A stretch of DNA of 64,000 nt from an uncultured Tessaracoccus sp. (GTDB taxonomy: Bacteria; Actinomycetota; Actinomycetes; Propionibacteriales; Propionibacteriaceae): assembly GCF_947255005.1 (NCBI RefSeq), contig NZ_CAMYFI010000005.1, positions 11,133-75,132 of the forward strand. Direction: 5' to 3'. Of the stretch, positions 26,568 to 35,651 are shown in pieces (the first letter of the stretch is position 1; each line of letters opens with the position of its first letter). A program made the translations under genes and the position numbers. The notes under the pieces were generated by a model. The model was not told the origin of the DNA. It ran no database searches and saw nothing but the letters and a program-made list of their open reading frames with translations.

Positions 26568-29500
26568 ATGCTGAGCAAGGTATTGGTTGCCAACCGTGGC
26601 GAGATCGCTGTCCGCGCCTTTCGCGCCGCGTACGAACTCGGACTGCATACCGTTGCGGTGTTCCCTCATGAGGATCGCAACGCGGATCACCGGGTCAAGG
26701 CCGACGAGTCGTATCTGATCGGCGAGGAGGGCCATCCCGTTCGTGCCTACCTCAACATCGACGAGCTCATCCGTGTTGCGAAAGAGTCGGAGGCGGATGC
26801 GATTTACCCCGGTTACGGCTTCCTGTCGGAGAACCCTGAGCTCGCGCAAGCCTGCGCTGACAACGACATCAAGTTCATTGGTCCCGCCCCGCACGTCCTC
26901 GAAATGGCCGGCAACAAGGTGCGCGCCGTCGATGCCGCCCGTAAGGCAGGGGTACCGACGCTGCAGTCGTCGAAGCCCAGCACCGACATCGACGAGCTTG
27001 AGGCCGCCGCGAAGGACATCGGCTTCCCCGTCTTCATCAAGGCCGTTTCCGGGGGCGGTGGGCGCGGTATGCGTCGCGTCGACGACCCGGCGAAGTTCCG
27101 CGACGAGCTCGGCGCCGCCATGCGTGAAGCCGACGGTGCGTTCGGCGACCCGACGGTGTTCGTCGAGCAGGCGGTGCAGGGCCCGCGCCACATCGAGGTG
27201 CAGATCCTCGGCGACGAGCACGGGAACATCGTGCACCTCTTCGAGCGCGACTGCTCGGTGCAGCGCCGCCACCAGAAGGTGGTGGAGCTGGCGCCCGCAC
27301 CGTTCATCACCGACGAGCAACGCGAGGCCCTCACCTCCGACGCCGTGAAGTTCGCGAAGGCCATCAACTACTCGTGCGCCGGCACCGTCGAGTTCCTTGT
27401 GGAAACTGAAGGCCCGCGCGCCGGGCAGCACGTGTTCATCGAGATGAACCCCCGCATCCAGGTGGAGCACACGGTTACCGAAGAAATCACCGACGTCGAC
27501 CTCGTCCAGGCGCAGATGCGCGTTGCCAACGGGGAGACCCTCGAACAGATCGGCATTCGCCAAGACGAGCTCCAGATCCGTGGCGCCGCGCTGCAGTGTC
27601 GCATCACGACGGAAGACCCGTCGAACTCGTTCCGCCCGGACACCGGCCTCATCACGGCGTACCGCTCCGCGAATGGCTCGGGCATCCGCCTCGACGGTGG
27701 CACCACCGGCACCGGCGTCGAGATCTCGCCGCACTTCGACTCGCTGCTGGTGAAACTCACCGCGCGCGGACGCGACCTCGACATGGCCCTGGCGCGCGCC
27801 CGCCGCGCGCTGGCCGAGTTCCGGGTGCGCGGCGTCGCCACGAATATCGCATTCCTGCGTGCGCTGCTCGACGACCCGGACTTCGCAAAACCGGGCATGA
27901 CCACGTCGTTCATCGACGATCGCCCCTACCTGTTGACCTCCCGCACCCCCGCAGACCGCGCCACGAAACTGTTGCGCTGGGTGGCGGACAAGACGGTGAA
28001 CCGCCCCTACGGCGAGGCCCCCACGCATCTGGACCCGGCGCATAAGTTGCCGAAACTCGACACCTCCGCCCCCATTCCCGACGGTGCCCGCCAGCGCCTG
28101 CAGGAGCTCGGTCCAGCGGCGTTTGCGCGCGAACTGCGCGCGTCCACGGCCGTTGGTGTCACGGACACGACGTACCGCGACGCCCACCAGTCGCTGCTCG
28201 CCACGCGCGTTCGCACCCGCGACCTGCTCGCCGTCGCACCCCACCAGGCGCGGTTGCTGCCGCACATGCTTTCGGTCGAGTGCTGGGGAGGGGCCACCTA
28301 CGACGTCGCGTTGCGCTTCCTCGGCGAGGACCCGTGGGAGCGGCTGGCGAAGCTGCGTGCGGCCATGCCCAACCAGAACCTGCAGATGCTGCTACGCGGG
28401 CGCAACACCGTCGGCTACACCCCGTATCCGACGAAGGTCACCGAGGCGTTCGTCGACGAGGCCGCCAGCGTCGGCATCGACATCTTCCGCATCTTCGACG
28501 CGCTCAACGACGTCGACCAGATGCGCCCCGCGATCGACGCGGTGCTGGGCACGTCGTCGGTAGCCGAAGTGGCGCTGTGCTACACCTCGAACCTGCTGGA
28601 CCCGACGGAGACCACCTATACGCTCGACCACTACCTGCGCCTGGCGGAGGAGATCGTCGAGGCGGGCGCACACATCTTGGCCATCAAGGACATGGCCGGC
28701 CTACTGCGCCCCGAAGCGGCGAGGCGCCTCGTCGGCGCGCTGCGTGAGCGGTTCGATCTGCCTGTGCACCTGCACACCCACGACACGACGGGCGGTCAGG
28801 TGGCCACGCTCGTCGCGGCCATCGAGGCCGGGGTTGACGCCGTCGACGTGGCGAACTCGGCGCTGAGCTCGACGACGTCGCAGCCGCCGATGTCCGCACT
28901 GCTGGCGGCGCTGGACGGCACCGACCGCGCGCCCGACCTCGACGCCCAGGCGGTGCTCGATCTCGAGCCTTACTGGGAAGCCGTGCGGAAGCTCTACCGG
29001 CCGTTCGAGTCGGGATTGCCGGCCCCGACGGGGCGTGTCTACGACCACGAAATCCCCGGCGGGCAGCTCTCCAACCTGCGTCAGCAGGCGATTGCGCTCG
29101 GCCTCGGTGACCGTTTCGAGGCCGTCGAGGACATGTACACCGCTGCCAGCCGCATCCTTGGCCGGCCGACGAAGGTGACGCCGTCGTCGAAGGTGGTGGG
29201 CGATCTCGCACTGCATCTGGTTGCCGTCGGCGCTGACCCCGAGGAATTCGAGGCCGACCCGCAGCGCTTCGACATCCCCGATTCCGTGATCGGTTTCCTG
29301 AACGGCGAGCTCGGCACGCCGGCGGGTGGCTGGCCCGAGCCGTTCCGGTCGAAGGCCCTCGAAGGCAGGAAGCAGCCGGTGCGCATCACCGAGGTGCCAG
29401 CCGACGACCTGCCGCGCCTGGACGAGCCTGGACGCGAGCGGCAGGAGACGTTGAACCGCCTGCTCTTCCCCGGCCCGGCGAAGGAATTTGACCAGCTCAG

Positions 29501-29963
29501 GGGCGATTTCGGCGACGTGTCCGTCATCCCGACGATTCCGTTCCTGTACGGCATGGAACCCGACGGGGAGTACGTCGTGCCGCTCGGCAAGGGCGTTGAG
29601 CTCCTCATGGGGCTTGAGTCCATCAGCGCCCCCGACAAGCGCGCGAAGCGTCAGGTCATGGCGACGATGAACGGCCAGCTGCGTCCGATCCGGGTGCGCG
29701 ACGAGTCCGTCGAGTCCGAGGTGCCCGCCGCGGAGAAGGCGGACCCGAACGTCGCCGGGCACGTCGCCGTCCCGTTCTCGGGTGCGGTGACGGCGAGCGT
29801 CACGGTGGGAGACAAGGTGGAGGCCGGGCATCCCGTCGCGACGATCGAGGCCATGAAGATGGAGGCGAGCATCAATGCGCCCATCGCTGGCACCGTGCAG
29901 CGCATCGCCATCAACGGCACGACGCCGCTCTCGGGCGGCGACTTGGTGCTCGTGATCGAGTGA
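26568..29963 (+). CDS. pyc: Pyruvate carboxylase
   Basis: Biotin enzyme of 1131 residues that carboxylates pyruvate to oxaloacetate with ATP and bicarbonate. Order: biotin carboxylase with ATP-grasp (about 1-450, including the glycine loop SGGGGRGMR near 159 and MNPRIQVEHTVTEE near 293), carboxyltransferase TIM barrel (about 520-800, with TYRDAHQSLLATR, AIKDMAGLL and LHTHDT as metal and carbamyl-lysine sites), and the biotinyl domain with EAMKMEAS, where Lys1097 carries biotin. Length matches single-chain Pyc. It acts beside the transcarboxylase of the same window in supplying oxaloacetate for propionate formation. A strong hairpin follows 41 bases after the stop. Confidence 0.98.
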   Translation: MLSKVLVANRGEIAVRAFRAAYELGLHTVAVFPHEDRNADHRVKADESYLIGEEGHPVRAYLNIDELIRVAKESEADAIYPGYGFLSENPELAQACADNDIKFIGPAPHVLEMAGNKVRAVDAARKAGVPTLQSSKPSTDIDELEAAAKDIGFPVFIKAVSGGGGRGMRRVDDPAKFRDELGAAMREADGAFGDPTVFVEQAVQGPRHIEVQILGDEHGNIVHLFERDCSVQRRHQKVVELAPAPFITDEQREALTSDAVKFAKAINYSCAGTVEFLVETEGPRAGQHVFIEMNPRIQVEHTVTEEITDVDLVQAQMRVANGETLEQIGIRQDELQIRGAALQCRITTEDPSNSFRPDTGLITAYRSANGSGIRLDGGTTGTGVEISPHFDSLLVKLTARGRDLDMALARARRALAEFRVRGVATNIAFLRALLDDPDFAKPGMTTSFIDDRPYLLTSRTPADRATKLLRWVADKTVNRPYGEAPTHLDPAHKLPKLDTSAPIPDGARQRLQELGPAAFARELRASTAVGVTDTTYRDAHQSLLATRVRTRDLLAVAPHQARLLPHMLSVECWGGATYDVALRFLGEDPWERLAKLRAAMPNQNLQMLLRGRNTVGYTPYPTKVTEAFVDEAASVGIDIFRIFDALNDVDQMRPAIDAVLGTSSVAEVALCYTSNLLDPTETTYTLDHYLRLAEEIVEAGAHILAIKDMAGLLRPEAARRLVGALRERFDLPVHLHTHDTTGGQVATLVAAIEAGVDAVDVANSALSSTTSQPPMSALLAALDGTDRAPDLDAQAVLDLEPYWEAVRKLYRPFESGLPAPTGRVYDHEIPGGQLSNLRQQAIALGLGDRFEAVEDMYTAASRILGRPTKVTPSSKVVGDLALHLVAVGADPEEFEADPQRFDIPDSVIGFLNGELGTPAGGWPEPFRSKALEGRKQPVRITEVPADDLPRLDEPGRERQETLNRLLFPGPAKEFDQLRGDFGDVSVIPTIPFLYGMEPDGEYVVPLGKGVELLMGLESISAPDKRAKRQVMATMNGQLRPIRVRDESVESEVPAAEKADPNVAGHVAVPFSGAVTASVTVGDKVEAGHPVATIEAMKMEASINAPIAGTVQRIAINGTTPLSGGDLVLVIE

Positions 29964-30004
29964 CCCTCCGTTCCCTGTGCTGCATGCGCCACCACGGGGG
30001 ACGT

Positions 30005-30058
30005 CAATAAGGAATGCTGGAACCCACCAAACACGGTGGGTTCCAGCATTCCTTATTG
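30005..30058 (+). terminator. 24-bp-stem hairpin after pyc
   Basis: A perfect 24-nt arm starting CAATAAGGAATGCTGG is repeated inverted after a six-base AAACAC loop. It sits in the 3' region between pyc and a convergent gene and may stop transcription from both sides. A relative of the same length lies after the biotin carrier gene at 54571. Confidence 0.8.
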
Positions 30059-30075
30059 CGGGCGGGGTCGTTTGG

Positions 30076-30552
30076 TTACTGGGGTGCGGTTGGCAGGCTG
30101 GCTGGATCCACCGTCGTTGGTTGATCGTCGAGGGGGATGTCCCAGGTGCGGTCTTCGCGGGAGCCAGCTACGCCCTTCTGCTGCACGAAAAACCCGGCGG
30201 CTTCGGGTAGCTGGTAGAGCCACGTGGTCTGCTCTCTACCGCCAGCTTGGGCGACGATAATAGTCAGCGGGAGCTGGTCTACAGGCTCACGTGGGTGGGT
30301 GCCGCGGTCCACCCTAGTCTCCAGCCCTGGGCTGCAATCAACCTGTTTTCTGGTGACTTGCTCTGCGTGCCCGTCGAGCGCCGAGCGATGGTAGATCACC
30401 AGGTCGGCGGTCGTCGCACCTGCCGGGCACATGGAGATGGCTGTCTTGTATTCGCGCGGCATGAGCTGCCGCCACACCACGACGCCAGCCCCGATGACAA
30501 CGCTCACTACCACCACGACAATGGCGAGCACCGTCCACTGTTTGCGGCTCAT
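30076..30552 (-). CDS. Single-pass membrane protein of unknown function
   Basis: 158-residue protein with one N-terminal membrane anchor (VLAIVVVVVSVVIGAGVVVW) after MSRKQWT; the rest is outside the cell. It has two cysteines (MCPAG, VDCSP) that may form a disulfide. No family recognised. Its start overlaps the stop of the upstream lipoprotein (ATGA), so the two are translated together. Confidence 0.78.
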   Translation of the reverse strand: MSRKQWTVLAIVVVVVSVVIGAGVVVWRQLMPREYKTAISMCPAGATTADLVIYHRSALDGHAEQVTRKQVDCSPGLETRVDRGTHPREPVDQLPLTIIVAQAGGREQTTWLYQLPEAAGFFVQQKGVAGSREDRTWDIPLDDQPTTVDPASLPTAPQ

Positions 30553-31025
30553 GATGCCCTCCGGTGTTCTGACAGGGGCACTTGGCTGACATCGACGGTG
30601 TCCCCGGTGTCTTCCAATGGCACGAACGTACCAGGTCCGACGAGTTGGCCGCCGTAGTGCACATCCACCCAGCCGCTGGCCTCAGTCCATATCCAATTGG
30701 TCTTCGGGTTGTGGTACGCGTGGAGCGCTTCGACGGTGCTGCCGTTGGTCAGAGTGATGACGAACGATTCGTAGTGTGCATGCTCGTCGGGCTCGGACAC
30801 CTGCTTGCCCTTCGAGCGGGTGAGGTAGCTGATGATCTTGCCGACGTCGGTGCGATTGGTGATGTGGTGTCGGGTGGCCTGGGGGCCGTCGTCGAAGAGG
30901 TAGACGTCCATCGACACTGCGTCCACGGGGCTTAGCTTGGAGTCAACTACCGGCGTCGCCGGGGCGCAGGCCGTGACACACAGCAGCGAGGCCGCTGCAC
31001 AGACTATGAAAGGCACGCGTTGCAT
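30549..31025 (-). CDS. Lipoprotein of unknown function
   Basis: 158-residue lipoprotein with signal MQRVPFIVCAAASLL and lipobox VTAC (Cys20). The mature part contains SMDVYLFDDGPQATRHHI, KIISYLTRSKGKQV and SGWVDVHYGGQLVGPGTFVPL. I recognise no family. ATG 31025 is chosen for its signal peptide; an in-frame ATG at 31109 would place 28 non-signal residues before it. It forms an operon with the membrane protein downstream (ATGA overlap). 158 bases with no gene separate it from dctM. Confidence 0.8.
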   Translation of the reverse strand: MQRVPFIVCAAASLLCVTACAPATPVVDSKLSPVDAVSMDVYLFDDGPQATRHHITNRTDVGKIISYLTRSKGKQVSEPDEHAHYESFVITLTNGSTVEALHAYHNPKTNWIWTEASGWVDVHYGGQLVGPGTFVPLEDTGDTVDVSQVPLSEHRRAS

Positions 31026-31183
31026 GGCGGGTTCCTCACTGAACTCGGCATCGGGTATTGGAGCCGGCAAATCCGGATTTGAGTACTGCTCGATTATCCC
31101 CCCCTCCATCCATCATGCAAGGCAACCTCTCGTTGCGCTCCGGCTTCCGAGTTCGAACTCGATGGAAGCCAGAGCGCGACGAG

Positions 31184-32491
31184 CTATGAGAGCAGCCCCA
31201 GCGAGCCTGGCAGCCAGAGGCTGAGCGCTGGTACGAACACGACGATGAGCAGGCCCACGATAATGGCGAGGAGGAACCACAGAAGCTTGCCGACGACGGG
31301 CTCGATGCGCATACCGGCCACCCTGGCGCCGATGAAGAGCACGTTGCCTACCGGCGGGGTGATGACGCCCACCGAGAGGTTGTACACAATGATGGCGCCG
31401 AAATGCACGGGGTCGATACCCATCTCGGTGACGATCGGCAGGAAGATCGGCGTGAAGATCAAGATGGCCGGCGTCGGGTCCATGAACGTACCCACGACGA
31501 GCAGGATGAGCATCATGATGACGAGGATGATCTGCGGGTTGTCGGTGAGGCCGAGCAGACCGGCCGAAACCGCTTCCGGGATTCGGGCGAAGGTCATCAT
31601 GAACGACAGCGCGGAAGCCACGCCAATGAGGAGCGTGATGATGGCCGTCGTTTGGGCCGCCTCGATGAGTACCTCTGGAAGCTTGCGAACTTCGAGCTGT
31701 CGGTAGGCGAAGCCCAGCACCAGGCAGTACACGACGGCGATGCCGGCGGATTCCGTCGGAGTGAACCATCCTGCGAGGATGCCGCCCACGACGATGACGA
31801 TCATGAGTAGCGACGGGACGGCCTTCCAGATGGTGACTAGTGCAACCTTGAGCGGGAGCCGTTCGTCGCTGGTGGGTGCCCCGTAGCGCCGGTGCAACGC
31901 GAACACCACCACGAGACACGCCAGTACCCACACGAGGCCGGGGCCGACGCCAGCCATGAACAAGGCAGCCACCGACGTTGAGCTCACGAGGGAGTACACG
32001 ATGAATGTGTTCGACGGGGGAATGAGCATGCCGGCAGGTGCCGAGGCCACGTTGACTGCCGCCGCGTAGGCGCGGTTGTAGCCTTCTTGCCGCATTCTCG
32101 GCTGCGTGACGGTGCCGACGGCAGCAGCCGCAGCCACCGCGGCGCCGGATACTGCACCAAAGAGCCCGTTGGCTACCACGTTGGTTGCCGCCATCGATGA
32201 CGGCATCTTCCCGACGAGTACCTTCGCCGCGTCGATGAGACGATTTGCGATACCGCCAGAGTTCATTAACACGCCTGCGAGAACAAACAGCGGAATGGCT
32301 AGGAGCGGGAAGCTGTTGATGCCGGTGAACATGCGTTGCGCAGTGAGGAATACCGCTGAATCCCAGCCGATGAACACCACTGCGGCAGCGAGTGAAGGTA
32401 GGCCGATGGAGATTGCCACCGGAAAGCCCAGCGCGATACAGGCGAGAATGCCAACAATGAGCACGAGCGATGCGAGCGTTACGGGATCCAT
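31184..32491 (-). CDS. dctM: TRAP transporter large permease (DctM)
   Basis: 435-residue, 12-segment membrane protein of the DctM family, the ion-coupled channel of TRAP transporters. Conserved features: GFPVAISIG near the N-terminus, PLLAIPLFVLAGVLMN, GAVSGAAVAAAAAVGTVTQP, ASAPAGMLIPPSNTFIVYSL, and TFMDPTPAILIFTPIFLPI with LSVGVITPPVGNVLF. It follows dctQ after one base. The substrate is an organic anion by family; which one cannot be said. Confidence 0.95.
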   Translation of the reverse strand: MDPVTLASLVLIVGILACIALGFPVAISIGLPSLAAAVVFIGWDSAVFLTAQRMFTGINSFPLLAIPLFVLAGVLMNSGGIANRLIDAAKVLVGKMPSSMAATNVVANGLFGAVSGAAVAAAAAVGTVTQPRMRQEGYNRAYAAAVNVASAPAGMLIPPSNTFIVYSLVSSTSVAALFMAGVGPGLVWVLACLVVVFALHRRYGAPTSDERLPLKVALVTIWKAVPSLLMIVIVVGGILAGWFTPTESAGIAVVYCLVLGFAYRQLEVRKLPEVLIEAAQTTAIITLLIGVASALSFMMTFARIPEAVSAGLLGLTDNPQIILVIMMLILLVVGTFMDPTPAILIFTPIFLPIVTEMGIDPVHFGAIIVYNLSVGVITPPVGNVLFIGARVAGMRIEPVVGKLLWFLLAIIVGLLIVVFVPALSLWLPGSLGLLS

Positions 32492-32492
32492 G

Positions 32493-33053
32493 TCAGTGCT
32501 CCTCTTCCTCGACGGATGCCTGCTCGGCCTCGGCTTCTTCGATCTGCGCTAAGGCTTGCTGCTCTGCCTCGTCGAGCTGGTACGGAGGCTCCACCCCGCG
32601 CACAATTTCGATGGTTTGGTACCAGGCGTAGAACACGATGAGCGCGCCTGTGAAGGGCATCACTGTGTACATCATTCCCATGGTGCCCGGCAACGACGAG
32701 AGCCCCTGCCCCCATGCGCGGATGGACGCCCGCACTCCGCCCCAGATCAGCACCAGTATCGCGAACGCCATGACTGCCACCTGGGCCAGTACTGCGGTGC
32801 GTTTCTGTCCGGCTTCCTTTTGGCGTCGTACGAGGAAGTCGACGGCGATGTGACCCTTCTCTGAAAACACCAACGCGCTCGCCATGAACCCAAGCCACAC
32901 GAATGTGAAGCGTGCCCCTTCCTCCGCCCACGAGCTAGGGGAGCCCGCGAGGCGGGTGACCACCTGCCAGATGACGATGAGCACGAGCGCTGCAAACAGG
33001 ATCACGCACGCCCACTTCAGGACAGCATCGAGACCCTTCTTGACGGGGATCAT
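32493..33053 (-). CDS. dctQ: TRAP transporter small permease (DctQ)
   Basis: 186-residue protein with four membrane segments (about 13-32, 47-62, 87-107 and 129-147), the size and layout of DctQ. The motif RFTFVWLGFMASALVFSEKGHIAVDF is typical of the family. The C-terminal 40 residues are acidic. It overlaps dctP by four bases (ATGA). Works as a membrane partner of DctM. Confidence 0.93.
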   Translation of the reverse strand: MIPVKKGLDAVLKWACVILFAALVLIVIWQVVTRLAGSPSSWAEEGARFTFVWLGFMASALVFSEKGHIAVDFLVRRQKEAGQKRTAVLAQVAVMAFAILVLIWGGVRASIRAWGQGLSSLPGTMGMMYTVMPFTGALIVFYAWYQTIEIVRGVEPPYQLDEAEQQALAQIEEAEAEQASVEEEEH

Positions 33054-34081
33054 TGGTTGCCTCCTTCAGCGACCGCGACAGATTGTTCGAAGAGTTCACG
33101 CTGCCGCGGAGTTTTCAGGAACTCATCCTGAAGCGGCTTGAGGGCTTGTGCGAACGCCTCGGCGTCCACCTCGTGGTACTGGGCGCCTCGCTGCTTCGTT
33201 TCCGCGGTGGCCTCTTCTGTTTTCTTTCCCCACAATTCGGTGTGGTACTGCCAGGTTGTTTGCCACTCTTGCATGAACAAGGAGCGGTCGGCGTCGGTCA
33301 GTTCACCAAGCATGGCAGTGTTGACGATGAGGTAGTCGAGGCCGACGAGATGGTTGGTGTACGAGTAATGTTTGGCCACCTCGTAGTGCTTTTGGGTGAA
33401 GTATGAAACCTCGTTATTTTCTGCGCCGTTCAGCACGCCCGACTGCAACGCGGTGTACACCTCGCCGTACGCCATCGGGGTAGCGGAACCGCCCATGGCC
33501 CTGATCATCGCAAGGTGCAGTGCCGATTCCTGGACTCGAATCTTCAACCCTGCCAAGTCCGACGGGTTCGTCACGGGCTTGTTGGCGTAGATATGGCGGG
33601 CACCTTGTGTGAACCCTCCCAACACAGTGAAGTTGCTGCTGTTTTCCAGCGACGTGAACAGTTCTCCGGAGAGCTTCGGATCGTTGATGACTTTCATCTG
33701 GTGATCGACGTCTTTGAACACGCCCGGCATGTTGTAGGCCAGGAAGTCGTCGTTGAGGTTCTCCAACTGAGTTCCGGACACGATCGCCAGGCCAATGATG
33801 TCGTCTGAGACGAGCTGCAGCGCCTCAGCTTGGGCACCGAGGGTTTCATTGGCATAGATGTCGATCGTCATTCGGCCATCGCTGCTCTTCTCGAGCCGTT
33901 TCGCGAAATCGTCGAGTGCGATGAAGCTCGGATGGTCTTCTGCTTGGTTGAGGGCCAGGCGAAAGATTTGCTGTCCGCCTGCACCGCGTGAAACGCCCTT
34001 GCTGCAGCCAGCAAGGCCGGCCAATAACAGCCCGCCCGCAGCGCCGCGAGCAAGAGTACGTCGTGTGAGTTTCGTCTGCAC
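33050..34081 (-). CDS. dctP: TRAP transporter substrate-binding lipoprotein (DctP)
   Basis: 343-residue solute-binding protein. The signal has twin arginines (TRRTLARG, residues 6-13) and a lipobox LAGC (Cys26), so it is tethered outside the membrane, possibly by Tat export. Family features: ALNQAEDHPSFIALDDFAKRL, GLKIRVQESALHLAMIRAMGG containing the conserved arginine that binds the carboxylate, and PMAYGEVYTALQSGVLNGAENN. First gene of dctP-dctQ-dctM. A candidate operator lies 53 bases upstream. No catabolic genes accompany it. Confidence 0.94.
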   Translation of the reverse strand: MQTKLTRRTLARGAAGGLLLAGLAGCSKGVSRGAGGQQIFRLALNQAEDHPSFIALDDFAKRLEKSSDGRMTIDIYANETLGAQAEALQLVSDDIIGLAIVSGTQLENLNDDFLAYNMPGVFKDVDHQMKVINDPKLSGELFTSLENSSNFTVLGGFTQGARHIYANKPVTNPSDLAGLKIRVQESALHLAMIRAMGGSATPMAYGEVYTALQSGVLNGAENNEVSYFTQKHYEVAKHYSYTNHLVGLDYLIVNTAMLGELTDADRSLFMQEWQTTWQYHTELWGKKTEEATAETKQRGAQYHEVDAEAFAQALKPLQDEFLKTPRQRELFEQSVAVAEGGNQ

Positions 34082-34133
34082 TGACTACCCTCTCCATGTA
34101 GTTGGGGAGGCGCGAGGCCTCGATCCTCATTAT

Positions 34134-34153
34134 TAAACACCGATAGATGTTTA
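34134..34153. promoter_or_regulatory. Candidate operator upstream of dctP
   Basis: TAAACA and TGTTTA form an inverted repeat separated by eight bases, in the 236-base intergenic region between dctP and padR. Which regulator binds is not shown. Confidence 0.45.
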
Positions 34154-34256
34154 TTCTCATCGGTTTGCCCATTGTTGCCAAGGCCGCTGGGCGCGAAGAG
34201 CCGGAGCTTCGCAGCAACGCCACTGCTGGTGCGTTTTGACGGCCTGAACCGCCAGG

Positions 34257-34286
34257 GGTTACTCTGTAACTAGTTATCAAGTAACC
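34257..34286. promoter_or_regulatory. Candidate PadR operator
   Basis: A 30-bp palindrome: GGTTACT, three bases, TAACTAGTTA, three bases, AGTAACC; 12 of 15 positions pair. It ends 31 bases before the padR start. PadR regulators bind palindromes of this size at their own promoters, so autoregulation of padR and the efflux genes is likely. Confidence 0.65.
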
Positions 34287-34317
34287 ATCCTTGCTGTCAT
34301 GAAACGGGGGACAGTGC

Positions 34318-34908
34318 ATGTCCGTGAAACACGCGTTACTCGCGCTCCTGTCGACGGAGCCGTCGTCGACCTACCAACTCTGTAAACGCTTCGACGCGTC
34401 CACCGGCCAGAGTTGGCCCCTCAACATTGGGCAGGCGTCGTCGACGCTCCAGCGCCTCGAACGCGACGGACTCGTGGTCCGCGACGACACGGAGACCGAC
34501 GGCGAGTCCGGCGGCCAGCCTTGGCGACTCACAAGCAAGGGCGCCGACGAGCTCCAGGCATGGTGGGAACACCCCGTAGTCGCAGAGCAGCGCGGCCGGA
34601 ACGAGCTCGTCGTGAAGCTCGCCCTCGCTACGGTCACGCCCGGCGTCGACGTGGTCGCGCTCGTGCAGCGCCAGCGCAGCACGACGCAGCGGACCCTGCA
34701 CGACCTCACCCGCCTGCGTCGACACACCGACGGCGACCTCGTCGGCCAGCTCGTGCTTGACCACCACCTGTTCCTCGCCGAAGCTGAACTCCGCTGGCTC
34801 GACAACATCGAAGGCACCCTGCGCCGCCGTGCCGAGGCGCGTTCAGACGCCGGCGCGGCCATCGTGGCCGAGCCCTCGCTGGTGAGCAACGCGAAGGGCC
34901 GCCGATGA
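34318..34908 (+). CDS. PadR family transcriptional regulator
   Basis: 196-residue regulator with an N-terminal winged helix (LLALLSTEPSSTYQLCKRFD, SSTLQRLERDGLVVRDD, WRLTSKGADELQAWW) and a C-terminal helical dimerisation part of the PadR-s2 type. It starts behind GGGGGA. The next gene, an ABC ATPase, overlaps its stop by four bases. By analogy with other PadR-ABC operons it would repress the efflux genes until an effector binds. A palindrome just upstream is its likely site. Confidence 0.92.
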   Translation: MSVKHALLALLSTEPSSTYQLCKRFDASTGQSWPLNIGQASSTLQRLERDGLVVRDDTETDGESGGQPWRLTSKGADELQAWWEHPVVAEQRGRNELVVKLALATVTPGVDVVALVQRQRSTTQRTLHDLTRLRRHTDGDLVGQLVLDHHLFLAEAELRWLDNIEGTLRRRAEARSDAGAAIVAEPSLVSNAKGRR

Positions 34909-35651
34909 CGTCGCCGGGCCCGCTGTTAGCGCTGCGTGACGTGACCCGCGTCCACGGCGAGGGTGCGCGTCGGGTCACCGCTCTTGACGCCGTGAGCCTC
35001 GTCGTCGAGGCAGGCGAATTCGTTGCCATCATGGGGCCTTCAGGTTCGGGCAAGTCGACGCTGCTGAATCTCGCAGGGGGCCTTGACACCCCGACCAGCG
35101 GGGAGGTGCTCGTCGAGGGATCCCCGCTCTCCGGGCTCACCAGCTCGCAGCTCGCATCTATGCGACGCCGCCACGTCGGCTACGTGTTCCAAGACTTCAA
35201 CCTCCTGCCTGGACTGAGCGCCGTCGAGAACGTCGCCTTTCCCCTCGAGCTCGACGGCATGCCATGGCGTGAAGCCCGGGACGCGGCGATGGACGTGCTC
35301 ACCCAATGTGGGATTGCCCAGCTGGCTGATCGTCGTCCCGAGGAAATGTCGGGTGGTCAGGCCCAGCGAGTCGCCATCTCCCGGGCGCTCGTCGGGCCTC
35401 GGCGGCTCCTGCTCGCCGACGAACCCACAGGCGCGCTCGACAGCGAGACCGGCGTCGCGGTGCTCGAACTCCTTCGTCAGCGGGCTGACGACGGAGCAGC
35501 GGTGGTCATGGTGACGCACGAGCCTCGATTCGCGGCATGGGCCGATCGCACGGTATACCTCCGCGATGGGCGCATCTCAGGAGAGGTCGGTCCGTCCGAC
35601 CCGAACCAGCTGCTCGACGAGCTTCACACCGGCGACGGAGCACCCCGATGA
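34905..35651 (+). CDS. ABC transporter ATPase (LolD/MacB type)
   Basis: 248-residue ATPase. Walker A GPSGSGKSTLLNLAGG near residue 44, Q-loop FQDFNLLPGLSAVENV, signature MSGGQAQRVAISRAL, Walker B RLLLADEPTGALDSETG and the H-loop VTHEPRFA. The FNLLPxLSAxENVxxPL pattern is typical of LolD/MacB-type ATPases that pair with FtsX-like permeases. It overlaps both neighbours by four bases (ATGA), so padR, the ATPase and the permease are one translation unit. Confidence 0.96.
   Translation: MTSPGPLLALRDVTRVHGEGARRVTALDAVSLVVEAGEFVAIMGPSGSGKSTLLNLAGGLDTPTSGEVLVEGSPLSGLTSSQLASMRRRHVGYVFQDFNLLPGLSAVENVAFPLELDGMPWREARDAAMDVLTQCGIAQLADRRPEEMSGGQAQRVAISRALVGPRRLLLADEPTGALDSETGVAVLELLRQRADDGAAVVMVTHEPRFAAWADRTVYLRDGRISGEVGPSDPNQLLDELHTGDGAPR

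Noticed and set aside
26562..28265. Long minus-strand reading frame opposite pyc
   Set aside because: Pyc is certain on the plus strand; the opposite frame has arginine/valine-rich shadow composition and no start signal.
28141..29040. Similarity between the Pyc middle domain and the 5S subunit as a recent duplication
   Set aside because: The shared motifs (RDAHQSL, CWGGATYD, FKDMA/IKDMA) are those of the whole carboxyltransferase family, so the relation is ancient.
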